DNA of 64,000 bases from UBA6623 sp965226435 (GTDB taxonomy: Bacteria; Acidobacteriota; Terriglobia; Bryobacterales; UBA6623), in contig CBDDCY010000013.1 of NCBI GenBank assembly GCA_965226435.1, forward strand, positions 1 through 64,000, in the 5' to 3' direction. Of the stretch, positions 40,645 to 49,860 are shown piece after piece. The notes beneath the pieces are model-generated. The model saw only the letters and a list, made by a program, of their open reading frames with translations. It ran no database searches and had not been told where the DNA came from. The stretch's first letter is position 1. Every line of letters starts with the position of its first letter. Position numbers and translations under genes: made by a program.

Positions 40645-43359
40645 ATGGCTATCGAAACGGTCGAAACCGCGGACGACACGAACCAGTCCCGCACCGACGT
40701 CGCTCTCGGTCCCTTGCCGAAAGACGTGACGGCCGCGCTTCCCGACGCCGGCGCGCTCACCCTTCTGCGACCGGTGGTTGTCAGCCTGGCGGCCCTCTAC
40801 GTCCTCATCGCGACAGCCAACCTGCTGCAAACCGGCTCGATGGTTGGCGGGCTCATCACCGGCTTGACGGCGGTGGGATTCATCGTACTCGCCTTCGAGC
40901 TGAGGCACGCCGCGAGAAAACGTGTCGACGCGAAAATCACCGTCACGCAGATAATCGCCACGCTGGCACTCAATGCCGTTGCCCATGTATTGCTCAATCC
41001 CTCGCCTTGGCAGGTCGTTCACCCCGTTATTCTGACGCTGGCGGCGGGCTGTCTGTTTTCCGGCTCCCGTGTCCTGGCGGCAATGCTCGCTTTCTCGATG
41101 GCAAGTTGGGGCGTGAGCGCCTGGTTTGTGCTGCCCCAGCAAGATTGGATCACAACGTCGCTGGTTGTGTGGGGCGCGGCGGTCGCGGCCGTCGCCATGC
41201 ATAGGCTTCGACGCAACCTATCCGCGGAAACGGCTGCCTTTCTCGATAGCCAACGTGCCGGCGAACAAATCTACAAATCGACGCTCAATGCCATCCCCAG
41301 TCCCTTGGCCGTTCTCGACCGAGACGGCCGCGTCGTGTTCGCCAACAAGGAATGGACCCGTTCGAAGGACACCCACCTGTTCGGCTTCGCCGAGGAGGGC
41401 TCGGGAGTCAACTACTTTGCCTGCCTCGCCCGTGCCGCCGACGAAGGCAACCAACATGCCCGTGATATCCGTTTCGGAGTGCGTGCGGTCGTGTTAGGCG
41501 AGACACCCGAATTCGCCTACCAATATCCTCACCGCTCGCTGCGATTCCGTGTCCAGGCAACTCTTCTTTCCGAGGGACCTAACCCGCGAACTCTGGTCGT
41601 TATCCACGACATCACTCCCCTGGCTCGCGCCAAACAATCGGCGCAAGACATGGAACAACGCTATGCCCTGGCCTTTCGAACCACCCACGACGGGCTTTGG
41701 GATTGGAATCTCGAAACTAAGGAAATTCATTTTTCTCCGCGCTGGAAGACGATGCTCGGTTTCGCCCAGGACGGCCGCGTAGGCGTGAACTCGGAAGAGT
41801 GGTTGGGCAAGATCCACACCGACGACGCGCGCGGCCTGCTCGCGAAGCTTTCCGATCACCTCGATGGACGCACCAGTGAATTCGAAGGCGAACACCGCAT
41901 GCGGCACCCCGACGGCAACTACCGTTGGATTCACACCCGCGGCGTCGCCATTCGTGACAGTGACGGTCGCGCCGTGCGCCTAATCGGGTCCCAGGCGGAC
42001 ATCACGGCGCATAAGAGAGCCGAAAACCTGCGTCAGCTCGACGCCATGTACGATCCCCTCACCGGATTGCCCAATCGCTCTCATTTTCGAGGCAAGCTCA
42101 AGCAAGCGACTGAAGATACGGGGTCGCGAACCAAAGTTCTCTATGCGGTTCTGTACCTTGACCTCGATCGCTTTCAACTGATCAACGACAGCCTGGGGCA
42201 CACTGTCGGCGATCATCTCCTGCTGGGTATCGCCGACCGCCTCAAGAAATGCCTGCGTCCCGGTGATGCGATCGCTCGCCTCGGCGGCGACGAATTTTCC
42301 ATCCTACTCGAAGACCTTTCCGACGTTTCCGAGGCAACCGACGTCGCCAACAAAATCCAAGCGGCGGTCGCGCGACCGTTTAAGGTCGGGGGTCAGGAGG
42401 TCTATACCGCCGTCAGCATCGGAATCGCGGTCGGGTCGTACGGCCGGGAAATCGCCGGGAACTTGCTGCGCGACGCCGACACGGCTCTCAACAGAGCCAA
42501 ATCGATGGGCCGCGCCCGCTTTGAGCTGTTCAACCACCGCATGCACGCCGACGCCAAGGATTTGTTCAATATCGAAACAGCTCTACAGCAGGCGATCGAA
42601 CGCAAGCAATTCACACTCCACTACCAACCGATCATCGCGCTCGACAGCGGACGCATCACCAGTTGCGAAGCCCTCATTCGCTGGCATCACCCCGAGAAAG
42701 GCCTTGTCCTGCCGGGTGAATTCATTCCGATCGCCGAAGAGACCGGCCTCATCAACAGCATCACCGAATGGACGCTGCGAGCCGCGACCGAGCAAGTGAA
42801 GCGGTGGCATGACGAAGGTCTGCCGACGATTCGCGTCGCCGTGAACATTTCCCCCCGCATGCTCAAGGTTGCGAAATTCTCCGATCTTGTGATGGACATA
42901 TTGCGGGAGACCAACCTCGAGCCGCGCTTCCTCGAGTTGGAATTAACGGAAAGCGTCCTGATGGAAAGCGAACCCGCGACGATCCACCCGCTGGTCGATC
43001 TTTCCGCCCAGGGCATCGAAATCGCCCTCGACGATTTCGGCACCGGCTATTCCTCGTTGGGATGCCTACAGAGGATTCCCATCAACGCTCTCAAAGTCGA
43101 CGAGTCTTTCACGCGGCACGTCTCGGTCAACCCCGGCGACGCCGCGATCGCCTCGGGCCTGATCGCCTTAGCCCACAACCTGAACTTGCGAGTCGTCGTC
43201 GAGGGAGTGGAAACCCAAGAACAGCTCGACTTCTGCGTGGCGAAGAAATGCCAACAAGCCCAAGGACGCCTGATCAGCCCCCCGGTTGAGGCCGCCGCGT
43301 TCCGCGAGTTCCTCGCGAAAGCGGCGACCAGCCCGGTCCTCGAAACATCACTGAGCTAA
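40645..43359 (+). CDS. Membrane GGDEF-EAL protein with PAS domains
   Basis: 904 residues. About six membrane helices lie between residues 45 and 185. Two PAS-like domains follow (ILDRDGRVVFANKEW-type region from about 215, and LAFRTTHDGLWDWNLETKEI from about 340 with a PAC segment). GGDEF is intact (RLGGDEFSILL near 545). The EAL domain has SCEALIRWHHPEKG near 675, ELTES and the DDFGTGYSSLG loop. Both synthesis and breakdown of c-di-GMP are therefore possible. The usual EAL end GxxxQGYxxxxP appears as KCQQAQGRLISPP. ATG at 40645. Confidence 0.9.
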   Translation: MAIETVETADDTNQSRTDVALGPLPKDVTAALPDAGALTLLRPVVVSLAALYVLIATANLLQTGSMVGGLITGLTAVGFIVLAFELRHAARKRVDAKITVTQIIATLALNAVAHVLLNPSPWQVVHPVILTLAAGCLFSGSRVLAAMLAFSMASWGVSAWFVLPQQDWITTSLVVWGAAVAAVAMHRLRRNLSAETAAFLDSQRAGEQIYKSTLNAIPSPLAVLDRDGRVVFANKEWTRSKDTHLFGFAEEGSGVNYFACLARAADEGNQHARDIRFGVRAVVLGETPEFAYQYPHRSLRFRVQATLLSEGPNPRTLVVIHDITPLARAKQSAQDMEQRYALAFRTTHDGLWDWNLETKEIHFSPRWKTMLGFAQDGRVGVNSEEWLGKIHTDDARGLLAKLSDHLDGRTSEFEGEHRMRHPDGNYRWIHTRGVAIRDSDGRAVRLIGSQADITAHKRAENLRQLDAMYDPLTGLPNRSHFRGKLKQATEDTGSRTKVLYAVLYLDLDRFQLINDSLGHTVGDHLLLGIADRLKKCLRPGDAIARLGGDEFSILLEDLSDVSEATDVANKIQAAVARPFKVGGQEVYTAVSIGIAVGSYGREIAGNLLRDADTALNRAKSMGRARFELFNHRMHADAKDLFNIETALQQAIERKQFTLHYQPIIALDSGRITSCEALIRWHHPEKGLVLPGEFIPIAEETGLINSITEWTLRAATEQVKRWHDEGLPTIRVAVNISPRMLKVAKFSDLVMDILRETNLEPRFLELELTESVLMESEPATIHPLVDLSAQGIEIALDDFGTGYSSLGCLQRIPINALKVDESFTRHVSVNPGDAAIASGLIALAHNLNLRVVVEGVETQEQLDFCVAKKCQQAQGRLISPPVEAAAFREFLAKAATSPVLETSLS

Positions 43360-43489
43360 GCTGCCGGGCTCGCCACCCGCGGTACTTCCAAATGCCCCAA
43401 GCGGCGCGTTTGGCGTATAGTCGTTGAGACCCCATGGAGAGAAGACGGTTCGGCCGTGTAGCCCTCTCACGCGGATCAAGCGACATTGC

Positions 43490-44647
43490 ATGCCACAAGC
43501 GAACCCGGCTGATCCGGCGACTCAGCGGCTGACCGCTATTCATTGGATTTTCCTCGCCATCATCAGCTTGTTCTGGATGGCGCAGGGCGTCGGCACGCTC
43601 CAGACGGCTTATCTCCACGATTTTCTGAACCTCTACACCGGCGCTTCATTGGCGGCCGAGGGGCGATTCAGCGAACTTCACAACGTCGACGCGCAGTACG
43701 ACCGTGAGCAAGAGCTGGTCGGAGAAATCGAGGAAGTCGTTCCTTTCGTTCGTCCGCATTTCTACGCCCTGGTCTTGGCCCCGCTGGCCTGGCTTCCCTA
43801 CACCACCGCTTTTTGGACCTGGATTCTGTTGCAGACGGCGCTATTGGTGGGGTGTTGGACATGGGGCCGGCGACGCTTCGGACCTGATTCATTGATCTTC
43901 GCGGCGCTCTATTTCCCGACCATCGGAGGCGTTCTCAACGGCCAGGATTGCGTTATCTTGACGGTCCTCGCAATTGGCGCCTACACATGGGCCGAGCGCG
44001 GCCGGGATCTCCACAGCGGCCTTGTGTTGGGGTTGGGGCTGTTCAAGTTTCACTTGCTCGTGTTTGTACCGCTTGCGATGTTGCTGCAACGTCGTCCCAA
44101 ATTGCTGCTTGGGTTCGCGGTTAGCGGTGCCGTGACAGCCTTGATTTCCTCGCTGCTCGGCGGCCGCATCGGCATTGAAAACTACGTCTCTCTACTCAAC
44201 AACAAAGATCTAGCGCGACTTTCGCCGGCCCCCGAGCGTATGATCAACATCCATGCCCTCGGGGCGAATTTCGGGGTCGACCACCTCGCGCTGAAAATCT
44301 TCGCCGTCGTGGTCGTCACGCTGTTGGTTGTGATCGCCGTGCGTTCGGCGCCGCTATGGCGCTGGATGACGGCGGCGATTGCGGGTTCGATTCTCGCCGT
44401 GCCCCATGTTTACGCCTACGACGCCGGCATCCTGCTGCCGTTGCTGCTCTTGACCGTGTTTCAGTCGAAAGACCCCTACTCGCGGTTTCTAGCCACCACT
44501 TTCCTGGTGCCGCTGCCCTTTGTTTCGCTTTCGATCGGCCCGCCGTGGACCTTCATTCCGGCACTGGTGCTATTTAGTTTCTTGGCCGCATTGGCCCGCG
44601 AAAGTTACTTGGAGAGCAAAAAGCCCGGCGAAATCGCGACGAGTTAG
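43490..44647 (+). CDS. GT87 (DUF2029) family membrane glycosyltransferase
   Basis: 385 residues with about 10 membrane helices. The layout, a first helix then a polar loop with FLNLYTGASLAAEGRFSELHN and later FVRPHFYALVLAPLAWLPY, PTIGGVLNGQDCVILTVLAIG and LFKFHLLVFVPLA, fits the GT87/DUF2029 mannosyltransferase-like family using polyprenyl-phosphate sugars. Acceptor unknown. ATG 43490 is chosen because the upstream 22 codons are unlike protein. Confidence 0.8.
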   Translation: MPQANPADPATQRLTAIHWIFLAIISLFWMAQGVGTLQTAYLHDFLNLYTGASLAAEGRFSELHNVDAQYDREQELVGEIEEVVPFVRPHFYALVLAPLAWLPYTTAFWTWILLQTALLVGCWTWGRRRFGPDSLIFAALYFPTIGGVLNGQDCVILTVLAIGAYTWAERGRDLHSGLVLGLGLFKFHLLVFVPLAMLLQRRPKLLLGFAVSGAVTALISSLLGGRIGIENYVSLLNNKDLARLSPAPERMINIHALGANFGVDHLALKIFAVVVVTLLVVIAVRSAPLWRWMTAAIAGSILAVPHVYAYDAGILLPLLLLTVFQSKDPYSRFLATTFLVPLPFVSLSIGPPWTFIPALVLFSFLAALARESYLESKKPGEIATS

Positions 44648-44733
44648 CCGGCATCCATTCTTGATCTGAAGGATTTTGAATGCGCGGATTCATGGAAGCG
44701 TGAACGCACGCCTTGGTCGCGCCGCAGGCCTTA

Positions 44734-44842
44734 GGGTTGTGAAAAATTGGGGCACAGCCCACTCGCGCCATCGAAAGATGTTGATTCAATGAAACTTATT
44801 CGATCGGCGCTTGGGACACAGTCCCCAATTTTTCACAACCCC
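44734..44842. repeat. Inverted repeat element (GTTGTGAAAAATTGGGG arms)
   Basis: The left arm GGGTTGTGAAAAATTGGGG (44734-44752) and the right arm CCCCAATTTTTCACAACCC (44823-44841) are perfect inverted copies about 70 bp apart. The right arm also starts with the small palindrome GGGACACAGTCCC. AATTGGGGACWGTCCCC-like palindromes are common REP/MITE-type elements in bacteria, often tied to IS200-like transposases. No transposase is inside. The right arm touches the stop codon of the next gene. Confidence 0.75.
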
Positions 44843-45244
44843 TTACCCGCTCGTCGTCTCGAGCCAAGGCTCGTATTGCTCCGCGACTTTTTCAAGGTTA
44901 CGCAACAAGGCAGGATCCTCCCGGCTCTTACGGAACTCGGGAACAATGTCTTTCACGCGCTGCCAGACGAGGAAGAGTTCCCCCCCGGTTTCGAAGAACA
45001 GATCGGCGTGCAAGACATTGCTTGTGATGAATGACGCGGCCAATTCCCAATACGTGACGACCGCGAGGAACAGGCCGTTTTCCTCCGAGCCGCCGGGACA
45101 GAGTTCGTTGAATTTCTTAACCGTCTTCGCCTCGAACGAAGAAGCGAACCAGGCCCGCGCCTCGCGCAATTTCTCCTCGCGCCGCAACTCGTAGAGTCGA
45201 ATTACCAGGTTGACATCGTCGTAAGTGGCGCAAGTTTTGTTCAT
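44843..45244 (-). CDS. Conserved hypothetical protein, DUF4760-like
   Basis: 133 residues, mostly helical, no signal. Segments such as VIRLYELRREEKLREARAWF, FLAVVTYWELAASFI and LFFETGGELFLVWQRVKDI resemble small DUF4760-type proteins. The last codons sit directly against the inverted repeat, so the C-terminus may have been changed by that element. Function unknown. Confidence 0.6.
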   Translation of the reverse strand: MNKTCATYDDVNLVIRLYELRREEKLREARAWFASSFEAKTVKKFNELCPGGSEENGLFLAVVTYWELAASFITSNVLHADLFFETGGELFLVWQRVKDIVPEFRKSREDPALLRNLEKVAEQYEPWLETTSG

Positions 45245-45300
45245 GGTTTGAGTCGGCCCCCCGATCCTGATTTCCGCCGCGAACTATCCCAACAGCATCA

Positions 45301-45331
45301 TCGACAGGAGCGGGCAACTACTTGTTATACT
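45301..45331 (+). promoter_or_regulatory. Possible promoter of the CxxC protein gene
   Basis: TCGACA (45301-45306, one mismatch to TTGACA) and TTGTTATACT with TATACT at 45326-45331, spacer 19 bp. A TG two bases before the -10 adds support. The start codon follows at 45395. Confidence 0.35.
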
Positions 45332-45394
45332 CGTTTTGGTTGTTCGGCCGCTCGTCTACTTTGGAGACCGCTCGCCCGCCGCACTCGAATCGCA

Positions 45395-45718
45395 ATGGCA
45401 GAAGAAACCGCAACCAAGACCGCAGACGCCGCTTCCGACAAAGCGGAAGAAAAGGTCGAAGAGCCCGATCCCAATCTGTTGACCACCCTCGCCGACGGTA
45501 CAAAGCTCAAGCGCCGTGTTCCGCGTCAGCGCGCCTGCAACAACCCCGGCAAGAACAACAATATTTGCCGCGGGCACTTGAAGCGTTGGTACGAGTACGG
45601 CGATGAGGTTTCCTCTCGCCTCGAGGCCGGCGACGAAGTCTACCGCTGCGAGCGCTGCCAAACTCTCTACCTACCAAACCAGGAAGAAGTCGCCCGAACG
45701 GGAACCCTCTCGTTCTAG
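45395..45718 (+). CDS. Small zinc-ribbon-like protein
   Basis: 107 residues. The first 25 are Ala/Glu/Lys-rich and disordered. Four Cys (C48, C58, C85 and C88) are arranged as RACNNPGKNNNIC and YRCERCQTLY, suggesting a zinc site, with IC-RGHLKRWYEYGDE between. I do not know the family; it may be nucleic-acid binding. Weak T-run (TTTTTT at 45723) follows the stop. Confidence 0.65.
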   Translation: MAEETATKTADAASDKAEEKVEEPDPNLLTTLADGTKLKRRVPRQRACNNPGKNNNICRGHLKRWYEYGDEVSSRLEAGDEVYRCERCQTLYLPNQEEVARTGTLSF

Positions 45719-45842
45719 GCCACTTTTTTCGCCGCCTGGCGGACGGAATTTTTGACGCAGAGGAAGAGCCCCGAGCGCAAGCGACGGGCCGAGGCGCAAT
45801 GGTGTCGAATAAACGCAGCCCGCCGGCGGGTCGTGCCCGATC

Positions 45843-47111
45843 TTACTCGTACCGCAGCGCTTCGGCCGGGTCGAGCTTCGACGCTCGAATCGCCGGGATG
45901 ATCCCCGCGATCAGCCCAACCAGAAAGAGAATGCCCGTGGAGACAGCTACTGACGTCGTCGAGATGCTGAACTCGACACGGCCCTGGTCGGCGGTAACCC
46001 CCTGATCCTTGAACAACGGACCGAGCAGCGGCACGGAACCAATGATTTCCGTAGCCGCCACGCCAACTCCGACGCCGACCAGTCCTCCGATCATCACGAT
46101 GATCAACGCTTCGGCGAGGAACTGCGCCAGGATACTTCGCCGCGGCGCGCCCAGCGCTTTCAATACGCCGATCTCGCGAGTGCGGTCGATCACCGCCGCC
46201 AACATGATGTTCGCCAGGCCGACGCCGCCGATCCCCAAAGTCAGCGCGCCAACGAAGATCAGCAAGACGCTGGTCGCCGCCGACAGGCCGTCGACGATCT
46301 TGAGAAACCGGCTGAAAGGCAGCATCATGACGGCTTTCTCATCGGTGGGCGAGAAACGGTGCATGCCGGCCAGCATCGTCCTGACCTGTTTCAACGCATT
46401 GTCGAGCAGCGGGCGAGCGACGGGTGACCAGACAATAAACTCGGGATAGCGTGTGTCGCGGAAGACCGACATCGTCTCATAGGGGATGAAAACGCACTGG
46501 TTGTCGGGCCGGTTGTAGTTGGAGATCTGCACCTTACTCTCCAGCGTCCCCGCGACGGTGAAACGAAGTCCGTTGATGGTGATCGTCTCGCCCACCGGCG
46601 GGATGTCGCTGAACAGGTCCTTGGCGACTTTCGAACCGAGGATCGCCACGCGCCGACGATGGTGATTGTCGTCGGGCGTGATCCAGCGCCCTTGTTTGAT
46701 TCGCATGTTGCGAATTCGGTTATATGCGGGCCATACCGACCGCAATGTAAAGGTCTTTTCGCGATGGCGGCGGACGACAACCGCATCGTGGAGCATGCCT
46801 TCCGGCGAAACCGCCCCGACGAAGGCGGCGTCCTGCTTGATCCTCTCCGCGTCGGTCGTTCGCAAGCGGACCCGACGCCCGGCCCGTAGGCCGCCCGCCT
46901 GCTCACTGGTTTGCCCCGACGTCATGAGGACGAGATCGTGCCCGATTTCCAGAAAAGCGCTTCGCAGCGCTTGCTCGAAGCCGCTGCCATACGACATCAG
47001 GATCAGAAACGACGCTACGCCCCAACCCAAGCTGGTAATCGTGACGAGGGATCTCCGGCGACTGAACTTCAGCGAGTCGATTGCATCGGCCACGACCCCT
47101 CGCCAACTCAC
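45843..47111 (-). CDS. MacB-type ABC transporter permease, second copy
   Basis: 422 residues. N-terminal helix (SLVTITSLGWGVASFLILMSYGSG), a large periplasmic MacB_PCD domain (about residues 55-265) and three C-terminal helices of the FtsX domain with DRTREIGVLKALGAPRRSILAQFL. It follows a related permease gene 3 bp away, so the two are likely a heterodimer. No ATP-binding gene lies nearby. Confidence 0.87.
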   Translation of the reverse strand: MSWRGVVADAIDSLKFSRRRSLVTITSLGWGVASFLILMSYGSGFEQALRSAFLEIGHDLVLMTSGQTSEQAGGLRAGRRVRLRTTDAERIKQDAAFVGAVSPEGMLHDAVVVRRHREKTFTLRSVWPAYNRIRNMRIKQGRWITPDDNHHRRRVAILGSKVAKDLFSDIPPVGETITINGLRFTVAGTLESKVQISNYNRPDNQCVFIPYETMSVFRDTRYPEFIVWSPVARPLLDNALKQVRTMLAGMHRFSPTDEKAVMMLPFSRFLKIVDGLSAATSVLLIFVGALTLGIGGVGLANIMLAAVIDRTREIGVLKALGAPRRSILAQFLAEALIIVMIGGLVGVGVGVAATEIIGSVPLLGPLFKDQGVTADQGRVEFSISTTSVAVSTGILFLVGLIAGIIPAIRASKLDPAEALRYE

Positions 47112-47114
47112 CGG

Positions 47115-48365
47115 TCACCTCTCATAGCGCAATGCCTCGATCGGGGTGAGCCGCGCGGCGCGCCAAGCCGGCGGCATGGCCGCGCAGATCGCGACCACCC
47201 CTAGCGCCGCCGAGGCGATCAACCCAACCCTTGCATCGATGATCAGACCCGCGAACATGCCCGGCATGGGTAACATGTTGACCGCCGACGCAAAGAGCAC
47301 AACGCCGCATATTCCGCCGACGCCCGCCAACATGGCCAATACCATCCCTTCCATGAAAAACTCAGCCATAATCCGAAGCCGCGTTGCGCCCAGGGCTTTC
47401 TTCAAACCGATCTCGCTCGTTCTCTCCGAAACCGTCATCAGCATCGTGTTGGCCACGCCCACGCCTCCCAGGCTTAGGGTGATCAACGCGACGGCTCCCA
47501 AGAAAATTTCCATCGAAGTGAAGATGGCATCGGTGAACTCAGCGGTCTGGACCGTATCCCACATCCCCAGCGCGGATTCATCACGCGGATCGAAACCGTG
47601 AATCCGTCCCAGCGTTCGCCTCACCTGCCGCTGTGCCGCCTCCCACCCTTCAAGCGACACGGGGCGATAGATAAGCGTGTCCAGCAAACCTTCGACGGCA
47701 ACGCCGCGGTTCGGGGGGCAATCGCGAATCAAGCCGGAGGCGGGAATCAAGATTTTGTCGTTGTCCCGGCCGTCGTAGGAGCTGTTTTGCTCCTTTTCGC
47801 TCATCAGGCCGATGACGCGGTAGGGGTAGCCGTTGATGTGGACCCGGCTGTCGAGCACGTCGATCCGGTCCTCGAAAAGCTGCTTTCTCACCTCGGCTCC
47901 CAAGATGCACACCCTGTGGGACCACTCGACATCCACGGCCCGCACTTGGTGGCCTTCCGACGCCGGCAGCGTACGCAGCCGCAAGTAATCGGGGGTGACG
48001 CCAACCACGAGAAATCGGCCGGAGTTGAAAGCGCTCGCCACCGAGACATTGTGGCGCTTGACCTCGCCGGCGACGACATCGACCAGCGTGCATTGCTCGC
48101 GGATCGCTTGCACATCGTTTTGCCGGAGCCGAATGCGGCGTCCGGCCCGCTGACCGCCCGCTTGCATCTCGGTACGGCCGCCCCACACCATCACGATGCT
48201 GTCGCCCAGCGCCGCCATACTCTCGCGTTGACCCTGCCGAAACCCCTCGGCCAGCGACGACATCAGCACAAGCGAAACCACCCCCCAGCCGATGCCGAAC
48301 ATCGTCAGGAAGCTGCGCAGCTTGTTGCGCCACAAGCCCGCGACCATTTGCCGAATGACGTCCAC
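47115..48365 (-). CDS. MacB-type ABC transporter permease, first copy
   Basis: 416 residues from the GTG at 48365 (VDVIRQMVAGLWRNKLRSFL). The layout is the same as in the next gene: an N-terminal helix (FLTMFGIGWGVVSLVLMSSL), a periplasmic domain, and FtsX helices with SERTSEIGLKKALGATRLRIM. The frame is open further upstream, but that part overlaps the adaptor gene and shows no homology. It lies 7 bp after the adaptor gene. Exported substrate unknown. Confidence 0.86.
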   Translation of the reverse strand: MDVIRQMVAGLWRNKLRSFLTMFGIGWGVVSLVLMSSLAEGFRQGQRESMAALGDSIVMVWGGRTEMQAGGQRAGRRIRLRQNDVQAIREQCTLVDVVAGEVKRHNVSVASAFNSGRFLVVGVTPDYLRLRTLPASEGHQVRAVDVEWSHRVCILGAEVRKQLFEDRIDVLDSRVHINGYPYRVIGLMSEKEQNSSYDGRDNDKILIPASGLIRDCPPNRGVAVEGLLDTLIYRPVSLEGWEAAQRQVRRTLGRIHGFDPRDESALGMWDTVQTAEFTDAIFTSMEIFLGAVALITLSLGGVGVANTMLMTVSERTSEIGLKKALGATRLRIMAEFFMEGMVLAMLAGVGGICGVVLFASAVNMLPMPGMFAGLIIDARVGLIASAALGVVAICAAMPPAWRAARLTPIEALRYER

Positions 48366-48372
48366 GATGCCT

Positions 48373-49575
48373 TCACTGCAACACGACCGGCGCGCCCTCT
48401 TCGAGCCCCGAAACAACCTCGGACTTCGTCCCGTTGCTGATGCCGAGTTCCACGGCGACGCGGCGCTTGCCCGATTCCGACCCCGGGTCGGGAACCTCCA
48501 CGAACGCGCTCCGGTCACGCTCGTAGATCACAGCGCCTTCGGGAACGATTAGCGTGCCCTCGTGCTCTTCGAGGATGATCTCGGCGTTGGCCGACATGTT
48601 GGCCAAAAGCAGTCCTTCCGGGTTTTCCACCGAGACCCGCACCTCGAAGGTCGTCACGTTGTCTTCTTCCACGCCCAGCGGAGCAATCTTGTAGACCTTC
48701 CCGTGAAATACCCTTTCCTTGAAGGTTTCAACGGTAATGCGGGCGGGCAGGCCGATCTTGGCAAGGCCGATGTCGTTCTCGTTGACCCTTCCCTTGACGT
48801 ACACCGCGCTCATGTCGCCGAGAACCATGACCATGGTCGCGCCGGCGCCCATCGTCGTAATCGAGGAAACCGCGCTGCCGACCTCGACTGCGCGTGACAA
48901 GACCACCCCGTCGATCGGCGACCGGATGGTCGTGTAGCCTAATTCCTCTGTGATGCGATCGATCACCGCTTCGAACTGCAGGACCCTCGCTTCCTTTTGC
49001 GCGATCGCGGCCTCGGCCGAGCTGATCGCCGACATCGCCGCTCGTTGGCGGTTCAACGCTTCATCGAGAGCGCCTTCGGTGATGTCGTACTCGGATTTCG
49101 GAATGAGCCCGGCTTCATGAAGCTCCCGGCTGCGCGCATGGTTCGTTCGGGCCAGTCGAACATCGTAGTCCTCGGCCTGGATGCGATATCTCTCCAGCTC
49201 GGCCCGGGCTGCCCTCACGTCGGCGGCGGCGGCCGCCAAGTTGGCCTTGGCCTCGCGGAGTTGGGCTAAGAGCTGCTCGCGATCCAGCTCGATGAGCGCC
49301 TCACCGGCCCTGACTCGATCTCCCACATCGCGGTGCAGTTTCTCAACGATTCCGCTCGCCCGGCTGCGCAGCTCAACCCGATTGGAAATCGGCTCGACGA
49401 CCCCGGTCGCAACTACCGACCGCGCCAGGTTTCCGCGCTCCACCCGAGCCAGACTACTCTCGTCGATCTCCGCGTTCACCGTGGAGAACGATCGAAAGAC
49501 CAAGCCTGCCAGGACCACCATCGCGACAAGCACGATGACCACGATCCATTTATGCCGCCTCGTTCTCACAGCCAT
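48373..49575 (-). CDS. Periplasmic adaptor, HlyD/MacA-like
   Basis: 400 residues. N-terminal anchor (WIVVIVLVAMVVLAGLVF), lipoyl-like half motifs (RVELRSRASGIVEKLHRDVGD and IRSPIDGVVLSRAVEVG), a coiled-coil hairpin (LLAQLREAKANLAAAAADVRAARAEL region), then beta-barrel and membrane-proximal domains. It would link the two MacB-type permeases to an outer-membrane channel. First gene of the three-gene unit. Confidence 0.88.
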   Translation of the reverse strand: MAVRTRRHKWIVVIVLVAMVVLAGLVFRSFSTVNAEIDESSLARVERGNLARSVVATGVVEPISNRVELRSRASGIVEKLHRDVGDRVRAGEALIELDREQLLAQLREAKANLAAAAADVRAARAELERYRIQAEDYDVRLARTNHARSRELHEAGLIPKSEYDITEGALDEALNRQRAAMSAISSAEAAIAQKEARVLQFEAVIDRITEELGYTTIRSPIDGVVLSRAVEVGSAVSSITTMGAGATMVMVLGDMSAVYVKGRVNENDIGLAKIGLPARITVETFKERVFHGKVYKIAPLGVEEDNVTTFEVRVSVENPEGLLLANMSANAEIILEEHEGTLIVPEGAVIYERDRSAFVEVPDPGSESGKRRVAVELGISNGTKSEVVSGLEEGAPVVLQ

Positions 49576-49686
49576 GATCTCTTCGCCCTCGCCGCCCTGT
49601 TCTCATTAACGCTCTTGGATACGAAAACGTTAGCAGTGGAGTTCCCCAAGAGATTTCCGGCTGTCCTCGACACACCGGGCTCACCC

Positions 49687-49713
49687 AAAAAAAGTGGGGG
49701 CGTTGCTGCCCCC
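49687..49713 (-). terminator. Rho-independent terminator after the VWA gene
   Basis: On the minus strand, GGGGGC, loop AGCAAC, GCCCCC, then AC and seven T. A perfect 6-bp GC stem with T-run, about 150 bp after the VWA stop and before the adaptor gene, so it separates the two minus-strand units. The rest of 49576-49860 holds no gene. Confidence 0.8.
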
Positions 49714-49860
49714 TCTGCCGTTTAGATTGAATTATCGACGCTACTGGCCCAGAGCCTCGGGCACGGAGAGTGCTCCGTCCTGGCCGGTTCGCGCACCTTA
49801 CGGATTCATGGAAACGGACCGTGTCTTGTTGGAGCGGCCTCGAATTTTCGCCACGAGCTG

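Noticed and set aside
47598..48440. 280-codon frame antisense to the permease and adaptor genes
   Set aside because: Shadow of real genes on the other strand; no recognisable domain.
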